The position numbers and the translations under genes were made by a program. From an uncultured Bacillota bacterium (GTDB lineage: Bacteria; Bacillota; Clostridia; Christensenellales; UBA1242): a stretch of 7,863 nt of DNA. Shown piece after piece: positions 1-5,760 of this stretch. The DNA lies in assembly GCA_947090235.1 (NCBI GenBank), contig CAMUNJ010000036.1, positions 1-7,863 of the forward strand, read 5' to 3'. How positions within the stretch are numbered: position 1 is the stretch's first letter; each line of letters begins with the position of its first letter. Under the pieces are notes generated by a model. The model made no database searches, had not been told where the DNA came from, and saw only the letters and a program-made list of their open reading frames with translations.

Positions 1-66
1 TTTATCATAAATATAAAAAATGCACAAATGTTTGAATACAAAATATTTGAGTTATTATAAATTTTA

Positions 67-95
67 TTGACAAATTATTTTTATGTATTTATACT
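67..95 (+). promoter_or_regulatory. Sigma-A-type promoter of the membrane-protein gene
   Basis: TTGACA at 67-72 and TATACT at 90-95 are separated by 17 bp, an almost perfect housekeeping promoter. Transcription should start near 102, giving a leader of only about 14 nt. The ribosome site AGGAGA (105-110) lies 5 nt before the ATG at 116. The bases before the promoter (1-66) are AT-rich and show no gene end or palindrome that I can support. Confidence 0.85.
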
Positions 96-115
96 TATAA
101 AAATAGGAGAATAAA

Positions 116-922
116 ATGAAAAAAGTTAAAATTTTTAAGGTTTTGATTCTTATGATTTTTATAGTGCTTGTTGTCGTTCTTCCAACTGTTTGTGTGTTTA
201 TGCCATACAACGAGCCTTATGTTGTTGGTGATGAGATCATAACAACACAAGTAGAAGGCAGCGAAACAAAATTTAATTTAGAGATACAAATAAAAAATCC
301 AACCATGGTTAAAGTTACCAGTATGAGTTTTAGTGTTGCTATTTTGAAAAAAGGTTGGGAAGAAGTTGAAATAGATGAAAATAACATTGACGAGTGGTGT
401 TTACAAAGTTTTGACACTCCACTAGTGTTTGATAAAGAAATTTTCTTGTTTGCTTCAAAAAAAGTAGATTCGATTTTAGATGTTAAAGAAATATTTTTAG
501 TAGATGCGTTAAATAGCGGGGAGTATGAATTTGTTTTTATTGATGGCTATTTTACTTATACAAAACTTTCTGCATTTTGGTGGTATTTTATTGGTTTAAC
601 ATTGTTCTGTGTGGCTTCATTGTTCTTCACAAAACAAAAATTTTATTTTCAAGTTGGCAACAACAAAGTTGAAGTGTTTGCAACTCCAAAATCTGTTGCA
701 ATAATTGTGAATGGCGAAGTGGTTGAAAATAAAAATATAAAAGGTCAAAATAACACTGTTATTGAATATAAACTTGGCGATGATGAAATTAAAATCAAGG
801 TTGGTCGCCCTGGCGTAATGCCAAATGTAGAAACAAGAGTTAATGGCAAAGAACCTCAATTCACAAAAGTTAGAATCAAGAGCTTTATTAAACTTCAAGA
901 TAAAAATAAAGGAGCATTTTAA
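116..922 (+). CDS. Unrecognised bitopic membrane protein with outer and cytosolic beta-rich domains
   Basis: I do not recognise this 268-residue protein. A Lys-rich N-terminus (KKVKIFK) precedes a hydrophobic helix at about residues 9-29. About 120 polar residues follow, then a second helix at about 153-171 (starting AFWWYFIG), then a C-terminal part of about 95 residues. By the positive-inside rule both ends are cytosolic and residues 30-152 lie outside the membrane. The outer part has alternating hydrophobic strands (LEIQIKNP, SFSVAIL), suggesting a beta-sandwich. The cytosolic part is also strand-rich, with repeated Val-Asn-Gly turns (IVNGEVV, RVNGKEP), which faintly recalls small beta domains such as FAIM; this is pattern only. 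The first helix is more likely an anchor than a cleaved signal, since no clear signal-peptidase site follows. The gene has its own promoter and its stop codon lies inside its terminator, so it is monocistronic. The start is fixed by AGGAGA 5 nt upstream. The reading frame is certain; the function is unknown. Confidence 0.85.
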   Translation: MKKVKIFKVLILMIFIVLVVVLPTVCVFMPYNEPYVVGDEIITTQVEGSETKFNLEIQIKNPTMVKVTSMSFSVAILKKGWEEVEIDENNIDEWCLQSFDTPLVFDKEIFLFASKKVDSILDVKEIFLVDALNSGEYEFVFIDGYFTYTKLSAFWWYFIGLTLFCVASLFFTKQKFYFQVGNNKVEVFATPKSVAIIVNGEVVENKNIKGQNNTVIEYKLGDDEIKIKVGRPGVMPNVETRVNGKEPQFTKVRIKSFIKLQDKNKGAF

Positions 923-936
923 TTAATGCTCTTTTT
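908..936 (+). terminator. Intrinsic terminator overlapping the stop codon of the membrane-protein gene
   Basis: GAGCATT (912-918) pairs perfectly with AATGCTC (925-931) around a 6-nt loop. The stem can extend with a G-U pair and A-U pairs into the T-run at 932-936. The TAA stop (920-922) sits in the loop, so the stem forms from the last coding codons and the gene has essentially no 3' untranslated region. Confidence 0.8.
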
Positions 937-937
937 A

Positions 938-966
938 TTGTGTTTAAATTTATAATATGATATAAT
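938..966 (+). promoter_or_regulatory. Extended -10 promoter of the M16 peptidase gene
   Basis: A perfect TATAAT at 961-966 is preceded by TGA, giving the extended -10 form TGnTATAAT (958-966). The matching -35 position (938-943, TTGTGT) is weak, which is normal for extended -10 promoters. The predicted start near 973 leaves a leader of about 13 nt before the ATG at 986. The ribosome site GAGGT (976-980) begins almost at the 5' end of the message. Confidence 0.7.
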
Positions 967-985
967 TTGCCTATCGAGGTTAAAA

Positions 986-2392
986 ATGGTTAGGTTTAAA
1001 AGATTGAAAAGTGGCATTTTTATTGCTCATGAAAGGCTTAGGCATATTAATGGAGTGAATTGCAGAATAGAATTTAAAGCAGGACATACACAGGAAAAGC
1101 CAGATAATAAAGAATTGACGACAATTTCACATTTGGTTGAACATATGATTTGTAAAGATGCAAGTTCAAAAAAATATTCTGTCAAAGATAAAAAAGATTT
1201 TTCTGTTAAGTGTCAATTATACAATGCTTCAACTTCTTTTGATATTAATTCCTATTACGCGACAATGCATAAAAAATATTTAGAAGAGTTTATAAAGCGT
1301 TATGCAGATTATATTGGAAATCCTGCTTTTACAGAAAAAGAGTTGCAAGAAAACAAAAAAGTTATAATAGAAGAATTTTATAGAAATGGTTTTGATGCTC
1401 CTAGTGATATTCGAGATAATTTTTATTATTCAAAAGTTTTGGGAGTCCCTAATTTAAAGCGTCTTGCTAGTATAAATAAAGAAGATTTGCCAGATAGAAT
1501 AAACTCTATTACGCTTGAAGATTGTTTTGAATTTATAAAAAATTTATATACTCAAGATAATTGTTTTGTTTTTGTAAATGGTAATGTTAGTTTTAACAAG
1601 GTTGTTAAGCTCATAAAAAGATATATTGAGCCTAATTTGGAAAAGAAAAGAAGTGTTTGTCTACCATATTATAGAAATGTAGATAGGTTTGAAAATGGCT
1701 GTATTGAACAAGTTTATAAAGAGAGATATAAAAATAAAAACAAATTATTTTTAGCTTTTTGTAATTGTATTGGTCAAGACTATACACCGGCTTATATTTT
1801 GGGCGACTTATTACACGAAAAGTTTAAAAATTATATTAGGGGAGATAACTCAATTTCTTATGCTCCATTTGCTAATTGCTTTAGTGATGGAAACTACAGT
1901 ATAATGGAGGCGGGTTTAGACTGCACTGATGAGAACTTTATAGAAGGCTTAAATAAAATGCTTAATTTCTTTGCTAAAAAATTATATAAGGCAACTCAAG
2001 AAGAATTAGATGAAATTATCGAGAGGTATTTGCTGGGTAAAAATATCCAATATAGAAATCTAGTTAACGAAACACAGGGATTTTCTTCGCGTTTTGCATA
2101 TTGTGGAGATTTTAGAAGTGATAGAGAACTTGAAAAGATAGATAAACAAATAAAAAAATTAAATGTTGAGGATTATCATAAAATAATAGAAAACTTAATT
2201 GAAAATCCACCGCATTTGTTTATGACTTGTCCAAAAGAATTTTATAAAAACATTTCGTATGAGCAAATAGTAGATATGTTGAGCGGCAGGATAGAAAAGA
2301 TTGAACCTATACAAAAAGTATGTAAAGAGGAAAGCAAGAAAGCTTCTAAAAAAACGCAAGTGAAAAATAAAATTGTTAAAACTAAAAAATAA
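986..2392 (+). CDS. M16 (pitrilysin/insulinase) family zinc peptidase
   Basis: This 468-residue protein looks like an active M16 metallopeptidase. The inverted zinc motif HxxEH is present as HLVEH at residues 49-53 (ligands His49 and His53, catalytic Glu52). The expected downstream third-ligand Glu is at 130 (VIIEEF), 81 residues from His49 as in insulysin. The N-terminal M16 domain covers about residues 1-220 and the second, structurally similar domain about 230-430. That length suits the M16B type, whose members work as dimers or as an active/inactive pair. There is no signal peptide, so it is cytosolic. The last 27 residues (442-468) include 11 lysines and form a low-complexity tail that I do not expect from the family. 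Bacillota often carry a tandem pair (YmfF/YmfH type), but no partner adjoins this one. Candidate substrates are peptides or leader peptides, which is inference. GAGG 6 nt upstream supports the ATG. It converges on tmk. Confidence 0.88.
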   Translation: MVRFKRLKSGIFIAHERLRHINGVNCRIEFKAGHTQEKPDNKELTTISHLVEHMICKDASSKKYSVKDKKDFSVKCQLYNASTSFDINSYYATMHKKYLEEFIKRYADYIGNPAFTEKELQENKKVIIEEFYRNGFDAPSDIRDNFYYSKVLGVPNLKRLASINKEDLPDRINSITLEDCFEFIKNLYTQDNCFVFVNGNVSFNKVVKLIKRYIEPNLEKKRSVCLPYYRNVDRFENGCIEQVYKERYKNKNKLFLAFCNCIGQDYTPAYILGDLLHEKFKNYIRGDNSISYAPFANCFSDGNYSIMEAGLDCTDENFIEGLNKMLNFFAKKLYKATQEELDEIIERYLLGKNIQYRNLVNETQGFSSRFAYCGDFRSDRELEKIDKQIKKLNVEDYHKIIENLIENPPHLFMTCPKEFYKNISYEQIVDMLSGRIEKIEPIQKVCKEESKKASKKTQVKNKIVKTKK

Positions 2393-2415
2393 AAATGGCA
2401 ATTTTGACATTTTTT
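2391..2415. terminator. Possible weak bidirectional terminator between converging genes
   Basis: Only 21 bp separate the stop codons of the M16 gene (TAA 2390-2392) and tmk. AAAAATG (2391-2397) can pair with CATTTTT (2408-2414) around a 10-nt loop. A-rich sequence on the left and T-rich sequence on the right would give U-tails in both directions. The stem has a single G-C pair and no strong core, so termination here is plausible but not secure. Confidence 0.4.
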
Positions 2416-3031
2416 ATTTATAATATTTCTCAAAAGTTTCAACCATTTGTTGATGAACTTCTTCTATTGTTTTTGTTGCATCTATAAGTTTGACATTTGG
2501 ATCATCTTTTGCAACTTCAAGAAATGCGTTTTCAATTTTTTTATAGTATTCCTCGCCTCGCATTTCAAATCGATCTTGTTTATTTTCTTCCACTTTTCGT
2601 TGATAAGAAATTTCAGAAGGCAAGTTTAATAAAAGCGTAAGATCGGTTTGTAATCCGTCAGTAGCATAACTAATCAATGTTTTTAGTTTATCAACATCTT
2701 GACCCAAAGCATAACCTTGATATGCGAGAGTTGAATGATAAAATCTATCCATTAAAACAAGTTTACCTTGTTGTAAAGCAGGTTTGATTTTTTCTTCTAC
2801 AATTTGTGCTCTTGCAGCATTGAATAACAAGACTTCTGTTCTATAATCAATATCTACTTTTTGATGTAACAAAATATTCCTTATACTTTCGCCCACCTCA
2901 GTTCCGCCAGGTTCACGAAGGGCAATATAATCAATTTGCTTTTTGTCTAAATATTCCTTAAAAAGTTTGATTTGTGTGGTTTTGCCACAAGCCTCTCCAC
3001 CTTCAAATGATAAAATAAAACCCTTTTTCAT
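2414..3031 (-). CDS. tmk: Thymidylate (dTMP) kinase
   Basis: TMP kinase phosphorylates dTMP to dTDP with ATP in the cytosol, the essential step feeding dTTP synthesis. The 205-residue length is normal for the family. The P-loop is at residues 10-19 (EGGEACGKTT), where many relatives have Gly-Ser or Gly-Ala before GKTT. The substrate motif REPGGT is at 39-44, the DRX-type motif DRFYHSTLAYQG at 95-106, and the LID region with DRFE lies near 150. His99 replaces the Asp usually seen in DRYxDS, and Leu38 the usual Thr before REPGG; neither should abolish activity. AGGAGG lies only 4 nt before the ATG. The gene is alone on the minus strand, transcribed divergently from uvrC and converging with the M16 gene, rather than sitting beside holB as in many Bacillota. 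Confidence 0.97.
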   Translation of the reverse strand: MKKGFILSFEGGEACGKTTQIKLFKEYLDKKQIDYIALREPGGTEVGESIRNILLHQKVDIDYRTEVLLFNAARAQIVEEKIKPALQQGKLVLMDRFYHSTLAYQGYALGQDVDKLKTLISYATDGLQTDLTLLLNLPSEISYQRKVEENKQDRFEMRGEEYYKKIENAFLEVAKDDPNVKLIDATKTIEEVHQQMVETFEKYYK

Positions 3032-3047
3032 AAGTCCTCCTAAAAAT

Positions 3048-3076
3048 ATTTTAGTGCATAGTGTTTTTTAAGTCAA
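3048..3076 (-). promoter_or_regulatory. Promoter of tmk
   Basis: Read on the minus strand, TTGACT (3076-3071) and TAAAAT (3053-3048) are separated by 17 bp. Each differs from consensus at one position. The predicted start is near 3041, at the edge of the AGGAGG ribosome site (3041-3036), giving a leader of about 10 nt. The -35 boxes of tmk and uvrC lie 36 bp apart, back to back, so the two promoters could influence each other. Confidence 0.65.
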
Positions 3077-3112
3077 ATTAAATGATATATTTTTATAAAA
3101 AAAAGTATTTAC

Positions 3113-3141
3113 TTGACGCAAAAGGTAAAAATATTTATAAT
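3113..3141 (+). promoter_or_regulatory. Consensus promoter of uvrC placing the transcription start on the ATG
   Basis: TTGACG (3113-3118) and TATAAT (3136-3141) are exactly 17 bp apart, one mismatch from perfect consensus. Starts normally fall 6-8 nt past the -10 box, here 3147-3149. The family-supported uvrC ATG is at 3148-3150. No Shine-Dalgarno sequence lies at a usable distance: the nearest purine run, AAAAGG at 3120-3125, is 22 nt upstream and inside the promoter spacer. The sequence therefore predicts a leaderless mRNA. I see no SOS-type palindrome. Confidence 0.75.
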
Positions 3142-3147
3142 ATGGTT

Positions 3148-4965
3148 ATGAATGATAAAATTGCCTCTAAACTCAAAGTTTTAACCACAAAACCCGGCGT
3201 TTACATTATGCATGATAGTGACGGGGTTGTTATTTATGTTGGGAAGGCAAAAAACTTAAAAAATAGAGTTAGTCAATATTTTAGAAATTCTCCAAAGCCT
3301 AGCAAGGTGCAAGCAATGGTTGATAGCGTAGACCATTTTGATTATTTTATCACTATGAGTGAAATGGATGCACTTGCATTAGAAAGCAATTTGATAAAAA
3401 AATATCAACCTTTTTATAACATTCTTTTAAAAGATGGAAAACAATTTCCATATATAAAAATTAATGTAAAAGAACCCTTTCCAAAACTTGAAATTGTACG
3501 AAAAGTCAAAAACGATGGATGTAAATATTTTGGTCCATATTTTGCAGGGCTTGATGCTAGAGAGATACTTAAAACTGTTAATGCCGCTTTTAAAATTAGA
3601 ATGTGCAATAACAAGATTACAGAAAGCTCACGAGCAGGTAGAGAATGTTTAAATTATTCTCTAGGTCTTTGTTCTGCACCTTGTACAAAAAGGGTGGATA
3701 GGGCAGAATATATGAGAGAGATAGATAAGGTTATAAATTTTTTGAATGGCAATGATGATGAAATTCAAAAGGTGTTGCAAGAAAAAATGCAAATTTCCGC
3801 TCAAAATCAAAATTTTGAAAGTGCAGTAATTTATCGGGATCGTCTTAAAATGGTTGAAAAGTTAAAGCAACGCGTTGTTGCTAACTTGCCTAAAAATATT
3901 GATAAAGATGTATTTGCGTATCAAACAGATGGATTGTCTGGAGTTGTTACAGTGATGGTTGTCCGTGGTGGGAAGATTTTAGGAGTAATGAATTATCCTT
4001 GTTTAGATGCCGAACTTGAAGAAAGCCAAACATTATTTAATTTTATATTGCAATATTATCAAAATATGATCTTGCCTCACGACATAATAGTGTCGCATGA
4101 ACTTCCAGATGCAGGATTATTGCAAGATTATTTAGGCAAAAAATTAAATATTGTATTTTCACCTCATGGAGTTAATAAGTCGCTTTTAGATATGGCAAAA
4201 GAGAACGCCAACGAGTATTTAACCAAACATATAGAAAAAGAAAGACTCAAATACAACAATACGCTTGGAGCATTAAAGGTTTTGAAAGAAAAATTAGCAC
4301 TTTCTCGAGTTCCGCTTAGAATGGAATGTTATGATATTTCCAATATTAGCGGAACAAACAAGGTCTGCTCTATGGTTGTATTTAAAAATGGAGAGCCTTC
4401 AAAAAAAGATTACAGAAAATTTAAGATTAAGTATGTGAAAGGTTCAAATGATTTTGCTTCTCTTCAAGAGGCCTTGACAAGACGACTTATTAGATTAAAA
4501 AATCAAGAGGGAGAGAGTTTTAAAGAGCGTCCTGATTTATTGATTATTGATGGAGGAAAGGGGCAATTATCGGCTTGTTATGAAGTTTTAGGCGAACAAG
4601 GGTTTTTAGATATAGATATGATAAGTCTTGCTAAGCGAATTGAAGAGGTTTTTAAACCTAATTCTACAACTCCAACTTTATTAAAACCTGGCTCTGCCGA
4701 ACTTAAGTTGTTGCAACGAATTCGTGATGAAGCGCATAGATTTGCTATAACTTTCCATCGGGAGATAAGAACAAAGAAGCAGACTTACACAACTTTAGAT
4801 GAAATAGAAGGTGTAGGTGAGAAAAAACGAGAGGCTTTATTGCAGGCTTTTGGGACTAGCGAACAAATTGCAAAAGCATCAATAGATGAACTTTCAACAG
4901 TGCCAGGAATTCATAAAGCACTTGCTATACAGATTTATAATCATTTTAACAAAAAAGAGGAGTAA
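3148..4965 (+). CDS. uvrC: UvrABC excinuclease subunit C
   Basis: UvrC makes both incisions around a DNA lesion after UvrA/UvrB loading in nucleotide excision repair. From this start the protein has 605 residues, the family norm, and all parts are present. The N-terminal GIY-YIG nuclease has GVY at 17-19, YVG at 30-32, Arg40 and catalytic Glu79. Four cysteines (153, 167, 175, 179) match the iron-sulfur cluster ligands known in E. coli UvrC. The UVR motif that binds UvrB is at about 207-242. The RNase H-like nuclease has Asp396, Asp468 (in DGGKGQ) and His530. Tandem helix-hairpin-helix motifs are at about 548-603. The frame is open back to an ATG at 3082, but those 22 extra residues have no family counterpart and overlap the promoter. 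The ATG at 3142 directly abuts the -10 box. MNDKIASKL at 3148 fits family N-termini. A metallopeptidase-like gene follows after 3 nt. Confidence 0.96.
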   Translation: MNDKIASKLKVLTTKPGVYIMHDSDGVVIYVGKAKNLKNRVSQYFRNSPKPSKVQAMVDSVDHFDYFITMSEMDALALESNLIKKYQPFYNILLKDGKQFPYIKINVKEPFPKLEIVRKVKNDGCKYFGPYFAGLDAREILKTVNAAFKIRMCNNKITESSRAGRECLNYSLGLCSAPCTKRVDRAEYMREIDKVINFLNGNDDEIQKVLQEKMQISAQNQNFESAVIYRDRLKMVEKLKQRVVANLPKNIDKDVFAYQTDGLSGVVTVMVVRGGKILGVMNYPCLDAELEESQTLFNFILQYYQNMILPHDIIVSHELPDAGLLQDYLGKKLNIVFSPHGVNKSLLDMAKENANEYLTKHIEKERLKYNNTLGALKVLKEKLALSRVPLRMECYDISNISGTNKVCSMVVFKNGEPSKKDYRKFKIKYVKGSNDFASLQEALTRRLIRLKNQEGESFKERPDLLIIDGGKGQLSACYEVLGEQGFLDIDMISLAKRIEEVFKPNSTTPTLLKPGSAELKLLQRIRDEAHRFAITFHREIRTKKQTYTTLDEIEGVGEKKREALLQAFGTSEQIAKASIDELSTVPGIHKALAIQIYNHFNKKEE

Positions 4966-4968
4966 GCA

Positions 4969-5658
4969 ATGCAAAAGATAAGCCAAACAGCAATTTTTAA
5001 TTTTGAAGAAAGTGATAAAAATTTAATTGATGAGTTAGCAAACTATCTAGATGGTCATGTGCAAGAAATTTATGATTTCTTTGAGGTAGACAAGCCAAAA
5101 GAGAAGGTTGAAATTGACATTATTCCTACCAAAGCGGAGTTTGATAGAATATTTAAAATTCGCAATCATTGGGATGAGAATTTACAAGTGCCCCAATTCT
5201 GCAGAGGGTGCGTTGCAGAGGGGAGAATACTTTATCTATCAATAAATGATTATAAAAATACGATTCATGCTTTTGAAGAAAAGGATTTTGAAATAGCTTT
5301 AGATGGCTATAAAAAGACTTTAGTGCATGAATATGTGCATTGGGTGCATGGTTTATTTGAAGAAAAACATAAATGTTGTAGAACAGAGAAATATTTGGTG
5401 GAAGGGATTGCAGTTTATTTAAGTCATCAACGCGATGGAGAGATGATCCCTTTTAACTATACCTGTGAACAGTTATTAAATAGAAATAATAATTTTTACA
5501 TTGGTTATTATTTAGTCACAAAATATTTTGTTGAAAATTATGATAAAAACTATGTTCTAGAAGTTTTTCAAAGCAATCGACAGGCAAGAGAATTATTAAA
5601 TAATGAACTCTTTGATAAAGCCAAGAAATTTTATACTGAAAAAGAAAATAACGCTTAA
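4969..5658 (+). CDS. Soluble HExxH metallopeptidase-like protein (gluzincin, peptidase MA type)
   Basis: I cannot assign this 229-residue protein to a named family, but it carries a zinc-peptidase signature. HEYVH is at 120-124 (His ligands 120 and 124, catalytic Glu121), and Glu145 follows in VEGIAVY, 21 residues after the second His. HExxH followed by a Glu about 20-30 residues later is the gluzincin layout of clan MA. The pairing of HEYVH with EGIAxY recalls the catalytic core of M9 collagenases, though this protein is far smaller. The segment before it (VEIDIIPTKAEFDRIF, about 47-62) resembles the strand-helix lead-in of peptidase MA-like domains. No signal peptide or membrane helix is seen, so it should act in the cytosol; cysteines occur as CRGC and CC. 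It starts 3 nt after the uvrC stop, with its ribosome site AGAGGAG (4956-4962) inside the end of uvrC, so it is co-transcribed and probably coupled. Any role in DNA repair rests on position alone. An inactive relative is possible but the motif is intact. Confidence 0.82.
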   Translation: MQKISQTAIFNFEESDKNLIDELANYLDGHVQEIYDFFEVDKPKEKVEIDIIPTKAEFDRIFKIRNHWDENLQVPQFCRGCVAEGRILYLSINDYKNTIHAFEEKDFEIALDGYKKTLVHEYVHWVHGLFEEKHKCCRTEKYLVEGIAVYLSHQRDGEMIPFNYTCEQLLNRNNNFYIGYYLVTKYFVENYDKNYVLEVFQSNRQARELLNNELFDKAKKFYTEKENNA

Positions 5659-5676
5659 AAAAGTGTTATTTTTTTT
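5647..5676 (+). terminator. Intrinsic terminator of the uvrC operon
   Basis: A 10-bp stem pairs 5647-5656 with 5661-5670 (one G-U pair) around an AAAA loop, followed by T-run 5669-5676. The stem includes the last coding codons and the first base of the TAA stop (5656-5658). It insulates uvrC and its neighbour from the cad operon. Confidence 0.88.
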
Positions 5677-5686
5677 ATAAAAATAG

Positions 5687-5715
5687 TTGACAAAATGTTC
5701 AACTGTGCGTATAAT
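5687..5715 (+). promoter_or_regulatory. Perfect-consensus promoter of the cad operon
   Basis: TTGACA (5687-5692) and TATAAT (5710-5715) are separated by exactly 17 bp, matching the housekeeping consensus at every position. Such a promoter is strong unless repressed, and operator-like palindromes overlap its -35 box and lie at its start site. Transcription should begin near 5722, giving a leader of about 39 nt, longer than at the other promoters here. Confidence 0.92.
5688..5701 (+). promoter_or_regulatory. Second, imperfect ArsR/SmtB-type operator over the -35 box
   Basis: TGAC-N6-TTCA differs by one base from the TGAA-N6-TTCA core of SmtB/CadC-type operators. It overlaps the -35 box and the start of the spacer. 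Its centre is 37 bp from that of the perfect operator downstream. Since part of it is constrained by the -35 sequence TTGACA, chance similarity cannot be excluded. Confidence 0.45.
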
Positions 5716-5723
5716 GGTAATGG

Positions 5724-5739
5724 TTGAATAAATATTCAA
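5724..5739 (+). promoter_or_regulatory. CadC/SmtB-type operator palindrome at the transcription start
   Basis: TTGAATA (5724-5730) and TATTCAA (5733-5739) form a perfect 7-2-7 inverted repeat. It contains the TGAA-N6-TTCA core known for SmtB/ArsR-family operators. It covers about +2 to +17 of the predicted transcript, where a bound repressor would block initiation. It lies just upstream of a gene for exactly this repressor family. Confidence 0.85.
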
Positions 5740-5760
5740 TTGTGTAAAAAGGAGATTATT

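Noticed and set aside
1..66. Repeated TTTGA words (e.g. GTTTGAATA, ATTTGAG) as a regulatory repeat
   Set aside because: Short AT-rich similarity without symmetry or regular spacing; expected by chance at this base composition.
617..898. Minus-strand open frame of 93 codons inside the membrane-protein gene
   Set aside because: It is antisense to a well-supported gene, has no ribosome site or recognisable motif, and is expected from AT-rich codon use. The other antisense frames (e.g. 2195-2442, 6020-6259, 7470-7676) are rejected for the same reason.
3082..3147. Upstream in-frame ATGs at 3082 and 3142 as uvrC starts
   Set aside because: Neither has a ribosome site. The first adds 22 residues with no family counterpart and overlaps the promoter; the second directly abuts the -10 box. 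The ATG at 3148 fits the family N-terminus.
3032..3147. SOS (LexA) box controlling uvrC
   Set aside because: I looked for GAAC-N4-GTTC and CTG-N10-CAG type palindromes between tmk and uvrC and found none.
5740..5760. ATG at 5740 as the cadC start
   Set aside because: It lies against the operator palindrome with no Shine-Dalgarno sequence, while AAGGAG is ideally placed for ATG 5761.
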